Shown in pieces: positions 7,631-15,489 of a stretch of 64,000 nt of DNA. The position numbers and the translations under genes were made by a program. The DNA comes from Oceanobacillus massiliensis str. N'diop (GTDB taxonomy: Bacteria > Bacillota > Bacilli > Bacillales > Amphibacillaceae). The stretch lies in NCBI RefSeq assembly GCF_000285495.1, contig NZ_HE610978.1:648525-712524 (forward strand), in the 5' to 3' direction. The notes under the pieces are model-generated. The model saw only the letters and a program-made list of their open reading frames with translations, was not told where the DNA came from and searched no databases. Within the stretch, counting starts at the first letter, position 1, and every line of letters begins with the position of its first letter.

Positions 7631-7927
7631 ATGGAATTCGATTTCTTTTGGTTGGCCATCGGATTGGCAGCTTTGGGCTATTTCATCGGGGACGGCCTGA
7701 AAAACTTTAAAAATCCTGCCGCAAAAGGTCTGATAGAATCGCTGGATGATGATGACTCACATGAATTGCTCAAGGAAAATCAGATTCACTGGTTTATGGG
7801 CATTTCTAAAGAAGATGTAAAATCTTTGCTGCAGGAATATCCTGATATTCCGCATATCACGATTAATGGCAATGTATATTATCCCAAAGAAAAACTGCGT
7901 GAATGGCTGATAAATATTGGAGCATAA
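7631..7927 (+). CDS. Membrane-anchored helix-turn-helix-like small protein
   Basis: The 98-residue protein has an N-terminal hydrophobic helix (about residues 4-21, FFWLAIGLAALGYFIG) and a soluble part with an acidic linker (LDDDDSHELL). Residues 55-98 carry an excisionase/MerR-like winged-helix pattern (GISKEDVKSLLQEYPDIPHI, then NGNVYYPKEKLREWL). The YYPKEKLREWL end is typical of DNA-binding domains of the MerR/Xis superfamily. It could therefore be a small membrane-tethered DNA-binding protein, but its target is unknown. AAGGAGG precedes the start. It stands alone between the hxl terminator and the repeat region. Confidence 0.65.
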   Translation: MEFDFFWLAIGLAALGYFIGDGLKNFKNPAAKGLIESLDDDDSHELLKENQIHWFMGISKEDVKSLLQEYPDIPHITINGNVYYPKEKLREWLINIGA

Positions 7928-7933
7928 TGGACT

Positions 7934-7954
7934 GGGGACAGATTGTGTGTCCCC
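7934..7954 (+). terminator. Short GGGGACA/TGTCCCC hairpin after the HTH-like gene
   Basis: A perfect 7-bp stem with a 7-base loop lies 6 bases past the stop. No T-run follows, so it may be a transcript 3' end stabiliser or one copy of a GGGGACA-type interspersed element known from Bacillaceae. Confidence 0.4.
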
Positions 7955-8229
7955 ACCCTTCAGTTAATTCTCCTTCTGCTAGTCCAGATTCCACATTAAG
8001 CGCATCACAAACATGCAGCTTTTTTACCTCATCCCCGATTAAGGCATCATTCTAAGCATGAAGCCCTTCTTTAAAACTCCAAAAACTGCTTGCCCTGGGT
8101 TAATTTTTGCATTATTATCCAGATTCGAGTAAAACTAGAGATAAGAATACCAATATGAAACAAGGTCCTTTTCTCGAAGATTGCTGCTTTTAGATTAAAT
8201 CTATAATCTGTGAAGTAACAGACTCTGCC
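7955..8229. other. Gene-less stretch before the GC-rich repeats
   Basis: AT-rich DNA with no supported frame on either strand. I see no promoter with a convincing -35/-10 pair. It belongs to a 730-base gap (7928-8657) mostly made of the repeat pair that follows. Confidence 0.4.
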
Positions 8230-8362
8230 GATTTCCGCTACGGGCAGTCGCTTTCCACGGCAGGCAACACTTCAGCTTCCTCAGAAGCAAGCCCGGCTTC
8301 TTGCGGGATCTTCAGCCGTTGCTTTTCCCGCTGGAGTCGACTGCCCTGCGCTACAATCCATC
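8230..8362 (+). repeat. GC-rich Bacillaceae-type intergenic repeat, left copy
   Basis: A GC-rich block in AT-rich surroundings contains CGCTTTCCACGG, a CTTC/GAAG-rich middle, GGGATCTTCAGC and TTTTCCCGCTGGAGTC. The same ordered blocks occur on the opposite strand at 8430-8545, so the two form an inverted pair about 70 bases apart. Similar elements (GCTTTCCGCGG...CCCGC.GGAGTC) are scattered in Bacillaceae genomes. No coding frame is supported. Confidence 0.7.
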
Positions 8363-8429
8363 TCACAGAAATGATTATTTATAGAATTAATAATTAAGAA
8401 TGATAAGGTGTTGAACCTCTCAACACAAC

Positions 8430-8545
8430 GGAGGAAATACACGGAGACTCCAGCGGGAAAGCGAAGACGCTAAGACCCCACAGAGAGCGAACTTTGCGAG
8501 CGAGGAGGCTTAGCGCGAGCCTGCGGAAAGCACATTGGATTTTCG
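8430..8545 (-). repeat. GC-rich Bacillaceae-type intergenic repeat, right inverted copy
   Basis: Read on the minus strand it carries GCTTTCCGCAGGC, AAGCCTCCTCGC, GGGGTCTTAGCG and CTTTCCCGCTGGAGTC in the same order as the left copy. The matches are good at the ends and diverged in the middle. The pair could fold into a very long hairpin if transcribed. Confidence 0.7.
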
Positions 8546-8657
8546 GAGTGAGGAAAAAGTACCTATCATTTCTTGTTACGTCGCAGTTTCTAATGCAAAG
8601 TTTAGAAACAGCAATACTTACGAAAACAGCCTTAAATAAAGACGGAGGATGATTCAT

Positions 8658-8924
8658 ATGGATAAAATTGAAGTTGGCGAGGTATTTACGATTGCTGATG
8701 AAACCGATCAGGACCAGGAAGTGGAAGTATTGGCAAAGGTGACGTTAGAAGATACAGACTATGTTGCTGTCAGCTTTGTTGAAGATCTGAAAGAGGATAA
8801 TGAAGAGGACATTGATCTCTTTTTTCTCAAAATTGACGATGATGGTGAGTTATCTGCTATTGAAACCGATGAAGAATTCGATAAAGTATCTGAGGCTTTT
8901 GATGAAATCCTGGATGAGGAATGA
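8658..8924 (+). CDS. DUF1292 family protein
   Basis: The 88-residue, very acidic protein belongs to DUF1292 (YrzB type), widespread in Firmicutes with no known biochemical role. Visible features are the 'F.I.DE...E.EVEVL' strand, the VAVSFVEDLKEDNEEDIDLFFLKI core and the terminal E/D-rich helix (EAFDEILDEE). The start at 8658 is chosen over the upstream alternative because GGAGGATGATTCAT places the ribosome binding site correctly and yields the common start MDKIEVGEVF. It stands alone, unlike the usual place next to yrrK/yrzL. No cysteines or membrane segments are present. Confidence 0.8.
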   Translation: MDKIEVGEVFTIADETDQDQEVEVLAKVTLEDTDYVAVSFVEDLKEDNEEDIDLFFLKIDDDGELSAIETDEEFDKVSEAFDEILDEE

Positions 8925-9190
8925 TAAACGTTAACTCTTACGGCTCTGTTTTAGAATAGAAGACGTTAATTCACTCCTTTTTATTATATGGATACTAGAA
9001 GTTTCACTTTTGCAATCGGCTGCTTCCTTTTAAGTGAAGCAGCCATCAAATCAAAAAGAATCCCTATCATCATGAACATAAAATATAGTCCACTTTTTAC
9101 ATTTTAAAAATCCCCTATAAAAGATACTCGGTCTTCTAATTCCCATTTGATTATTATTGGTTTTCAAATAGGAAATCAGCGCGTTAATTT
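8925..9190. other. Gap between the DUF1292 gene and the kinase promoter
   Basis: Apart from the hairpin at 9018-9044 this part holds no feature I can support; together with the promoter region it makes a 353-base gap. Confidence 0.4.
9018..9044 (+). terminator. Hairpin downstream of the DUF1292 gene
   Basis: GGCTGCTTC pairs with GAAGCAGCC around a 9-base loop. There is no T-run, so it is a weak terminator candidate or an RNA-stability element. Confidence 0.4.
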
Positions 9191-9240
9191 ATCTAAAAAT
9201 TTAGATTTAACTATATTTAACCTTCCTAATCTAGTATAAT
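9191..9240 (+). promoter_or_regulatory. Promoter and operator region of the hybrid kinase operon
   Basis: A perfect palindrome ATCTAAAAATTTAGAT (9191-9206) overlaps direct repeats TTTAAC (9206-9211 and 9216-9221, 10 bp apart). Then follow CCTTCC and a TATAAT -10 box at 9235-9240. Direct repeats one helical turn apart are typical sites of OmpR/PhoB-type regulators. The block TTTAACCTTC, 19 bases before the -10 box, is shared with the promoter at 13294. Confidence 0.6.
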
Positions 9241-9277
9241 AGTCTTAGATAAAACTAAACTAAAGGTGATGGAAAAA

Positions 9278-12200
9278 ATGCGTGTAGTCCGTATAATGAT
9301 TTTTTTCGTATGCTGCATGCTTTTCATCCTATCATACAATCCATTGGATGCTTCCGCAGAACTACAGTTAAAGGAAGGAAAGGAAGGTTATTCGCTCGGC
9401 CCTACCCTCGAACTCCTGATAGATGAGGAGAACCAATGGAATATTGATGATATAGCAAGCGGAAATCTCGATGAACAATTTTTCCGTTTTCATGGTGATG
9501 TACCGAGCTATGGCTATACAGAGTCCGTATTTTGGGCTAGAATCACCTTGACCAATAACTCTCCAAAAGCAGAATGGCTACTGAAGATCGCCTACCCTCC
9601 CCATGATTGGATTGGTCTTTATAAACCTATTGGAGAGAATCGATTTGAATTAGAGCAAACTGGAGATTTATTACCTTTTTCATCAAGAGAAATTCACCAC
9701 CGAAGCTTTGTCTTTAACCTCCACGTCCCTCCTGGCGATACGATGACATATTACCTGCAGTTCGATACGGATGGGTCCATGCAATTGCCAATCACCCTAT
9801 CGTCAGAAGCAGAATTTTATGAAGAAAGTCAGATGGAATATATTCTTCTTGGTATCTACTACGGATTTGGTCTGATTATGATTTTTTATAATTTATTCCT
9901 ATTTTTATCGCTTCGCTATACCAGTTATCTCTGGTACGTTCTCTTCATACTGTCGATTATGCTCTGTCATTTGACCTTGAATGGACTATCTTTTCAGTAC
10001 ATATGGCCGGAGAGCAGCTGGTGGAATAATCGGGCGATCTTGTTCTTTATGGCAGGTGCGAATATTAGTGCATTGCTGTTCACAAAATCATTTCTCAACA
10101 CAAAAGCCTATTTACCAAGCCTTCATCGGCTCATAAACGGTTATATTCTACTTCAGCCATTGCTTATTGCAATTCTGGCGATTGACTATGGAACAGCTCT
10201 CGATTTAATTATGGCAGCGACCATTGGTTTGGTTTTCATAGTAGCCACTGCTGCAGTCCTAGCTTGGAGAAAGGGATACGCTCCAGCAAAATATTTCTTT
10301 TTCGGATGGATTATCTTTCTAATTGGTGTGACATTCAGTTCGCTAGCCGATATGGGACTAATTCCCATTACTTTTATTACAAAATATGCTTCCCAACTCG
10401 GATCAGCGATCGAAATTATCTTATTCTCCCTTGCACTTGGGGAAAAAATCAGGAGACTGCGCCTGAAGAAGGAAGCAGCAGAAATCAATGCGCGGCAAAG
10501 TCAAGAACTTGCGGTTAAACATTTACAGCAAGCCAATAATGTAAAAAATGAATTCCTTGCAAATACTTCCCACGAATTAAGAACTCCACTTCATGGGATT
10601 ATTGGCATTGCTGAATCTTTAAGAGATGACCCAAGTGTCGATGATCGCATCAAACAGAATCTCACCTTGATTATTACAAGTGGTAATCGTCTCACCCATC
10701 TGATCAATGATTTGCTTGATGCATCTAAACTGAATCATCATGAACTGGGTCTGGAGATTGAACCGGTTTCTTTAAGGGAGTTAGCTGAAGTTATTTGCAC
10801 CGTCACTTCAACCTTAAGTTCAGGGACACCCGTGACGATTCAAAATCAGATTCCGGCAACACTCCCTCCTGCAGCCGCTGACGAGAATAGGCTACAGCAA
10901 ATTATGTACAATCTCATTGGCAACGCGATTAAATATACGGATATAGGAGAGATTGTCCTCTTTGCTGAGATTAGGGGCAACGAAATAGTGCTGTTTATCA
11001 AAGACTCCGGGATTGGCATATCCGAAGAGGACTTGGAAAATATATTCAATAGTTTTGAACGAGGGACGAACTTGTCAGACAGAACCATTATTGGAACAGG
11101 GTTAGGATTAAGCATCACGAAACAGCTGATTGAACTGCATGGTGGAGACATTTCAATCCAATCCACCCTGGGAAAAGGAACAACTGTATCTTTTTCCGTT
11201 CCTATTTATCAGGGAAAGAAATCATTACCCAGGCATATGATCTCGAACCCATTACCTAATGAGCAGGCAGGAGCAAACCACGATGAAATCGCAGCACAAG
11301 CCACTGAAGCAAGCCATTCACAGCGAATTTTAATCGCTGATGATGAAATCGTAAATGTTCAAGTATTGCGCAACCATTTATCCACGGTCGGTTATTGGCT
11401 GGAAGTTGCCTATGACGGAGAAAGCGCACTGGAAATTCTGACAGAAGATCCTTCATACGATCTCGTTATTCTTGATGTCATGCTGCCAAAGCAATCCGGG
11501 TTTGAGATTGCAAAACGGCTAAGAAAAAGGTATTCGCTGACAGAACTTCCTATATTAATGCTAACTGCCAGGTCTCAAACGGAAGATATTGTTACAGCCT
11601 TTGAATCAGGAGCAAATGATTATTTGACCAAACCATGCTCCAAAGAAGAGCTGCTATCTCGTGTAAAGACACTCTTGTCCCTAAAACTCGTGATGGAAGA
11701 AGTGGTCTCTGTTAATCGGGAACTCTCTGATTTAAATCAGTCCCTTGAGAATCAAGTCATGAAGCGAACAAAGGAACTGGAAGTAAATACAGAACAACTA
11801 AGAAGAACCGAACAGGCAAGAAAGCAATTGATGTCCAATATTTCCCATGAACTTGGCACACCGATGACTTCTGTCAAAGGGTATGTGAAAGCAATGATTG
11901 ATGGTGTGGTACATTTAAATGATTCGAGCTATTTACAAATCGTATACCAGAAAATTTTATTTATCGATCGGCTTATACAAGACCTGTACGAACTATCGAG
12001 ACTAGAATCAGGACAATTGAGCTTTCGCTGGAAACAGCATGCTGCTGGTGACTTGCCTGCACTTCTGCTTCAAAAGTATGAAGTCGATATAAAAGCTCAT
12101 GATATTGGGTTTGAGATACATGATTTTCTGGAAGTGGCGGAAAAAAAGGAATTGGTGAAGATTGATATCGATAGAATAGATCAAGTACTCCAAAACCTTA

Positions 12201-12592
12201 TCTTTAATGCCATCCGCTTTACCGGGAAATCCGGCTTAATAACTATTGAAATGAGGAAGACAACTACGGTACAGGTACAACAGGCAAAAGAAAGGGAAAC
12301 TTCAGGATATACCCCAGGCAATTCATTTTTACAGGTAAGCATAAGTGACACCGGACAAGGGATGGACCCTAAAACGATTCCACTCATTTTTGATCGTTTT
12401 TACCAGGCAGATAAAACGCGTGCAGGGCAAGGTACGAATACAGGTCTCGGACTCTCTATTTCCAAACAGATTATGGAATACCATCAGGGTTACTTATGGG
12501 CTGAAAGTAAAGTCGGCAAAGGAAGTACGTTTTATATCATTCTTCCTTTGTATCCGATAAATACCAAAGAGGTGAACGGGTATGAAAAATGA
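9278..12592 (+). CDS. Hybrid sensor histidine kinase with two kinase cores (7TMR-DISM / HK / REC / HK)
   Basis: The protein has 1104 residues. Order: signal peptide (1-27, ending DASAE); an extracellular 7TMR-DISMED2 domain (~30-160), a jelly-roll thought to bind carbohydrates; a seven-helix 7TMR-DISM membrane unit (~175-385); HisKA with H432 in SHELRTP; an ATPase domain with N-box ~541 and a GTGLGLSITK lid; a receiver domain (~690-805) with D733 in VILDVMLP and K in LTKPC; a coiled-coil linker; a second HisKA with H857 in SHELGTP; and a second ATPase domain (N-box ~972, GTNTGLGLSISK ~1052). Both cores keep their key residues. A phosphorelay between the two cores and the downstream regulator is likely. 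In-frame starts exist at 9266 (GTG) and 9269, but AAAGGTG fits the ATG at 9278 best. It overlaps the regulator gene by 11 bases. Confidence 0.9.
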   Translation: MRVVRIMIFFVCCMLFILSYNPLDASAELQLKEGKEGYSLGPTLELLIDEENQWNIDDIASGNLDEQFFRFHGDVPSYGYTESVFWARITLTNNSPKAEWLLKIAYPPHDWIGLYKPIGENRFELEQTGDLLPFSSREIHHRSFVFNLHVPPGDTMTYYLQFDTDGSMQLPITLSSEAEFYEESQMEYILLGIYYGFGLIMIFYNLFLFLSLRYTSYLWYVLFILSIMLCHLTLNGLSFQYIWPESSWWNNRAILFFMAGANISALLFTKSFLNTKAYLPSLHRLINGYILLQPLLIAILAIDYGTALDLIMAATIGLVFIVATAAVLAWRKGYAPAKYFFFGWIIFLIGVTFSSLADMGLIPITFITKYASQLGSAIEIILFSLALGEKIRRLRLKKEAAEINARQSQELAVKHLQQANNVKNEFLANTSHELRTPLHGIIGIAESLRDDPSVDDRIKQNLTLIITSGNRLTHLINDLLDASKLNHHELGLEIEPVSLRELAEVICTVTSTLSSGTPVTIQNQIPATLPPAAADENRLQQIMYNLIGNAIKYTDIGEIVLFAEIRGNEIVLFIKDSGIGISEEDLENIFNSFERGTNLSDRTIIGTGLGLSITKQLIELHGGDISIQSTLGKGTTVSFSVPIYQGKKSLPRHMISNPLPNEQAGANHDEIAAQATEASHSQRILIADDEIVNVQVLRNHLSTVGYWLEVAYDGESALEILTEDPSYDLVILDVMLPKQSGFEIAKRLRKRYSLTELPILMLTARSQTEDIVTAFESGANDYLTKPCSKEELLSRVKTLLSLKLVMEEVVSVNRELSDLNQSLENQVMKRTKELEVNTEQLRRTEQARKQLMSNISHELGTPMTSVKGYVKAMIDGVVHLNDSSYLQIVYQKILFIDRLIQDLYELSRLESGQLSFRWKQHAAGDLPALLLQKYEVDIKAHDIGFEIHDFLEVAEKKELVKIDIDRIDQVLQNLIFNAIRFTGKSGLITIEMRKTTTVQVQQAKERETSGYTPGNSFLQVSISDTGQGMDPKTIPLIFDRFYQADKTRAGQGTNTGLGLSISKQIMEYHQGYLWAESKVGKGSTFYIILPLYPINTKEVNGYEK

Positions 12593-13283
12593 GACCATCT
12601 TAGTTGTGGAGGACGACGCGGATATCCGTCATCTGCTGCAGCTTTATTTAAGGCAAGACTATCATGTCATCGTGGCTGGAACCGGTAATGAAGCACTTGA
12701 ATTCTTTCATTCTGACGCGCCAGCTCTTATTCTACTCGATATACTTCTCCCTGGAATGGACGGATTGGCAGTATGTCGGGAAATTCGCACCTACAGTGAA
12801 GAAGTTCCGATTCTTTTTTTGAGTTCAAGAAGTGAATATGAGGATCGCATCTATGGGCTGGAAGCTGGGGCTGATGACTATATAATAAAACCTTTTGATC
12901 CAGGAGAAGTGCTTGCGAGAGTGAAAGCACATTTGAGAAGAAAAGAAATTTCTTTTAAAAAGGCATATGAAAACGCATCCAAAATGAAACTTGGAGAGCT
13001 TGAGATAGATATGGATACTTATATTGTTCTCCGGAATGGTGAACCTGTCCAATTATATGCCAAAGAAATACAGCTGCTTTTCTTCCTGATCCAAAATCCC
13101 AATCAAGTCTTTTCCAACATCCAGCTTTATGAACATATTTGGGGAGAAGATAAATTTGGTGATTATAAAACGGTCAAAGTTCATATTAGCAATATCCGAA
13201 AGAAATTAGAGAAAAATCCTGCAAATCCAGAATTTATCATCACCGTCAGAGGTTTTGGATACAAATTTCTTCCAAAAAATTAA
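12582..13283 (+). CDS. OmpR/PhoB-family response regulator, partner of the hybrid kinase
   Basis: The 233-residue regulator has a receiver domain (residues 5-118) with acidic pair E10-D11, phosphoacceptor D53 in LILLDILLPGMDG and K in DYIIKPFDPGE. A winged-helix DNA-binding domain follows (about 135-230) with YAKEIQLLFFLIQNPNQVF and the recognition segment KTVKVHISNIRKKLE. It overlaps the kinase gene by 11 bases, so translation should be coupled and the two are partners. Likely targets are its own operon promoter and the promoter of the SinI-like gene downstream, which share TTTAAC-type repeats. That is inferred from the DNA and not shown. Confidence 0.92.
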   Translation: MKNETILVVEDDADIRHLLQLYLRQDYHVIVAGTGNEALEFFHSDAPALILLDILLPGMDGLAVCREIRTYSEEVPILFLSSRSEYEDRIYGLEAGADDYIIKPFDPGEVLARVKAHLRRKEISFKKAYENASKMKLGELEIDMDTYIVLRNGEPVQLYAKEIQLLFFLIQNPNQVFSNIQLYEHIWGEDKFGDYKTVKVHISNIRKKLEKNPANPEFIITVRGFGYKFLPKN

Positions 13284-13293
13284 AAGTTTATGA

Positions 13294-13331
13294 TTTTAAA
13301 CCTCATTTTAACCTTCTCCTATTAATATATA
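13294..13331 (+). promoter_or_regulatory. Promoter/operator of the SinI-like gene, matching the kinase promoter
   Basis: GATTTTAAACC, CATTTTAACCTTC and TATATA (13326-13331) mirror the order and spacing of the kinase promoter (GATTTAAC, TTTAACCTTC, TATAAT). The TTTAACC core lies 19 bases before the -10 position in both. The half-site spacing differs, 12 bp here against 10 bp there. Confidence 0.5.
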
Positions 13332-13383
13332 GAAAGACAGAAATTTTCGGTAATTTATGGAGGAAGGGTGAACAGAAATAACT

Positions 13384-13557
13384 ATGCATTCACAACTGCC
13401 GGTTGATATAACAGAGTTAGATCAAGAATGGCTTGATTTGATACTAGAGGCAAAAAAACTCGGTCTTTCCGTCGAGGAAGTACATTATTTCCTGCAGCAA
13501 GAGAGTGTTCCAAATTTTACCCCTAGAAAAACAGAAGTAAATCATTCGAATTCGTAA
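13384..13557 (+). CDS. SinI-like small antirepressor protein
   Basis: The 57-residue protein carries a SinI-type dimerisation motif: ELDQEWLDLILEAKKLGLS followed by VEEVHYFLQQ. Bacillus SinI has the same 'LDQEWVELMVEAK...ISPEEIRKYL' pattern and binds the SinR repressor to relieve repression of biofilm matrix genes. No DNA-binding helix-turn-helix follows, so it would be an antagonist and not a repressor. The remaining ~17 residues are polar and unstructured. It sits 100 bases after the response regulator on the same strand behind its own promoter-like region. An AGGAAGGGTG site lies rather far (about 13 bases) from the ATG. No sinR is in the window, so the partner must be elsewhere. Confidence 0.75.
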   Translation: MHSQLPVDITELDQEWLDLILEAKKLGLSVEEVHYFLQQESVPNFTPRKTEVNHSNS

Positions 13558-13606
13558 GAAAAAATCCGTCTTCAGCCAAAAAGAAATGAATTCAATTCTC
13601 CCGTTT

Positions 13607-13634
13607 GCTCCGTTATAGACGCCTATAACGGAGC
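13607..13634. terminator. Bidirectional terminator hairpin
   Basis: GCTCCGTTATAG pairs perfectly with CTATAACGGAGC around a 4-base ACGC loop, between convergent genes. AT-rich tails on both sides (ATAATTTTAT on the plus strand) fit termination of both transcripts. Confidence 0.75.
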
Positions 13635-13665
13635 ATAATTTTATAGAAATCCAATTGTGTTATTC

Positions 13666-13965
13666 TTATGACTCCTGTCGAACTGCCACTCCCTTCCGTT
13701 CCAACTGTCTCCAAATTTCCCGGTCCAGTGCATATCCCCCGCATTTTTGGAGGGATTCAATCTCTTCCTCGGAAAGATCTACGCTATATGTATAGCAGCC
13801 TTTTTTTACAATCAGGTTATAGTCAGCTAGCTTGACGATATAGACTTGATATTCGCTGTCCCATTCCTTCAGCTTCCGTTCAACACATCCAACCACATGG
13901 TGAAAGAATTCCTGTACACTTAGACTTTTCACAATATAACCTCTTTCATTTCCGATACTATTCAT
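13666..13965 (-). CDS. Hypothetical protein, 99 residues
   Basis: I do not recognise the family. The protein is soluble, mixed alpha/beta, with an N-terminal helix (SVQEFFHHVVGCVERKL) and a strand-rich middle (YQVYIVKLADYNLIVKKG). A C-terminal helix-rich end contains DLSEEEIESLQKCGGYALD and REIWRQLERKG. Two cysteine-glycine pairs (VGCVE, KKGCY) plus KCGG could matter for metal binding or redox but form no known motif. The ending looks like a small DNA- or protein-binding helix pair. The start is supported by AAAGGGAG. It is convergent with the SinI-like gene. Confidence 0.6.
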   Translation of the reverse strand: MNSIGNERGYIVKSLSVQEFFHHVVGCVERKLKEWDSEYQVYIVKLADYNLIVKKGCYTYSVDLSEEEIESLQKCGGYALDREIWRQLERKGVAVRQES

Positions 13966-14254
13966 TATACATACTCCCTTTTCTGTTATTAAAGCAATTC
14001 CTTAATCGAATAAATAACAAAAAAACCCTTCATTGCAATATGCAACAAAGAGCCCCGGCCGTTTGTTATCATTCAAAGCAATGCTTTGCTGGAAGAAGCA
14101 CCTTGCACTTGGCAGGTTGCTGTGAAGTCGTAGAGCCAGATCTCTCGTTCACTCTTGATAACTTATTTAATTACATTCTATTTTACATAAATTGGTCTAA
14201 AAGTAAAGCTTTTTTCATTCTTCTCTTGTTTACCATTTATTATTAAATACCTTC
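13966..14254. other. Gap upstream of the 99-residue gene
   Basis: Nothing convincing. A 68-codon frame on the plus strand (14040-14246) has no ribosome binding site and a Cys- and His-rich composition unlike its neighbours, so I do not call it. Confidence 0.35.
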
Positions 14255-14428
14255 TTACCCATTGCCGCCGGTCTTCCTTACCCGCCTATAGATGAAAAAT
14301 AAAATAACGGCAATTGCACCCAGCAAAATAAACAATGGTAAATTTCCAATCACAAAGACGAACATTCCAGAAAATGCAGCAAGAAGAAAATTGATGCTTT
14401 TTAGAAACTGTTCTTTCGTTTTTCCCAT
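14255..14428 (-). pseudogene. Out-of-frame C-terminal part of the DUF4349 protein
   Basis: This frame reads MGKTKEQFLKSINFLLAAF, then a long hydrophobic helix (FVFVIGNLPLFILLGAIAVI) and a basic end (YRRVRKTGG). That is the usual C-terminus of DUF4349 proteins: a membrane anchor after a coiled coil. It is in a different frame from the upstream part, and one extra A in the A-run complementary to 14419-14423 joins the two parts smoothly (NTWEK-TKEQFLKS). The ATG at 14428 is accidental, since it overlaps the upstream frame. The segment is real sequence of the protein but is not reached by ordinary translation of this assembly. Confidence 0.75.
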
Positions 14429-15210
14429 GTGTTAAGTTCGCCATCATTCATTCCTGATAGGCTTACATTGTTTTCTTGAATCGAAATGGACACGGTTGCC
14501 AAGTCTGTCCTGTTTTCCAAATAGTTCATGCGCCCTGTTATTTCCTCTATTTCTCCCTGGACAGTCGCCAAGTCATTAGAGATGGCTAGCAGATCCTCTG
14601 TTTTCTCTGCTTGTTCCATGAAGGAGAGCAATCTTTCCTCCACGACATGTTTTGATTTCAACCGTGACTCCAAGTCAATATATTCCTCTGTCACATCCTG
14701 GCCAGATTCGGAGCTTTCTAATACTGTACTGCTCCCATCTTCCACGAATTGAATGAATTCCCGGTATTGGTCCTGTGGAATCCGTAATGTCACATGTCCG
14801 TATGTTGTATCATTTGCCGTATCTTCCATCATATTCGAGTCCACGATGTACCCGCCGCGATCCGCTGCCTGCCGTTGAATGTCATCCAGCGCCTGCTGGA
14901 AATCTTTCACTTCAATAGAGAGGTTGGCAGTATAGATTATTTTTCGCTCGGACTGGATTACCTCCTCCTCTGTTTCTGACGGAATGGCTTCATCTCCCGA
15001 TTCAGCCGTTTCCTCTCCAATGGCATCCTTATGCATGGAATCACCACTTTCCTGTTCCACGCTTCCTGCACTCTCCTCAGTTGTTTCAAATGCTGCTTCA
15101 TTACTGGTGCTTTGACTGCTGTCCGATTCATTACTGCAGGCAGTCAGCACCATGCCCGCAAACAAGATGATGATGATAACATATAATCTTTTTCCCAATC
15201 TGAGACCCAC
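14401..15210 (-). CDS. DUF4349 lipoprotein, frameshifted before its membrane anchor
   Basis: The 269-residue frame starts with a lipoprotein signal (LFAGMVLTACSNES: lipobox LTAC), then an acidic low-complexity linker. The DUF4349 domain runs from about residue 88 (RKIIYTANLSIEVKDFQQAL) through the coiled-coil part (LESRLKSKHVVEERLLSFMEQA) to SISIQENNVSLSG. Family members are envelope proteins anchored at both ends, with unknown function. Here the frame ends early at WEKRKNSF because of a 5-A run. The missing transmembrane end is encoded in the next frame (14255-14428). The cause may be a sequencing error, a true mutation or, less likely, ribosomal slippage. As assembled, the product would stay lipid-anchored but lose its second anchor. 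Confidence 0.8.
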   Translation of the reverse strand: MGLRLGKRLYVIIIILFAGMVLTACSNESDSSQSTSNEAAFETTEESAGSVEQESGDSMHKDAIGEETAESGDEAIPSETEEEVIQSERKIIYTANLSIEVKDFQQALDDIQRQAADRGGYIVDSNMMEDTANDTTYGHVTLRIPQDQYREFIQFVEDGSSTVLESSESGQDVTEEYIDLESRLKSKHVVEERLLSFMEQAEKTEDLLAISNDLATVQGEIEEITGRMNYLENRTDLATVSISIQENNVSLSGMNDGELNTWEKRKNSF

Positions 15211-15388
15211 CCTTCCAGTATCCTTATATAAAACGTTTACTTTGTATGTATAGACGCAGAAGCCAGAAAAATGTTACATCAGATGATTTATCTTTATCCA
15301 GGTAATGATGAAAGCACTACCCACGCTTTGGAGAGGATGTTGTCCCAAATAGGATTCAGCATATTCATTAAAATGGAGCAATGCAAAC

Positions 15389-15458
15389 AAGAGGACGAAT
15401 GAGAGTTGTCCATGATTACTTCATGAAAGTAATAGCAGATCAGCACATTTGTCCTCTT
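15389..15458. other. Long imperfect hairpin element
   Basis: AAGAGGACGAAT (15389-15400) pairs with ATTTGTCCTCTT (15447-15458) at 11 of 12 positions and encloses a second inverted repeat, TTACTT-CATG-AAAGTAA. It lies between the DUF4349 gene and the end of the 151-residue membrane protein gene. It may be a structured 3' end or a small degenerate repeat element. Confidence 0.4.
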
Positions 15459-15489
15459 ATTCAATCAGTATGGTGAATAGGGATGTTCG

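Noticed and set aside
14040-14246. A 68-codon plus-strand frame in the gap after the 99-residue gene
   Set aside because: There is no ribosome binding site, and the Cys/His-rich composition is unlike neighbouring proteins.
14419-14423. Programmed -1 frameshifting in the DUF4349 gene
   Set aside because: The run reads as G GAA AAA C in frame and does not match the X XXY YYZ slippery pattern, and no stem-loop follows at the right distance. An indel is the simpler explanation.
15220-15240. AAAACGTTTAC upstream of the DUF4349 gene as a cre box
   Set aside because: The left half does not match the WTGNAA part of the consensus, so only the central CG block fits.
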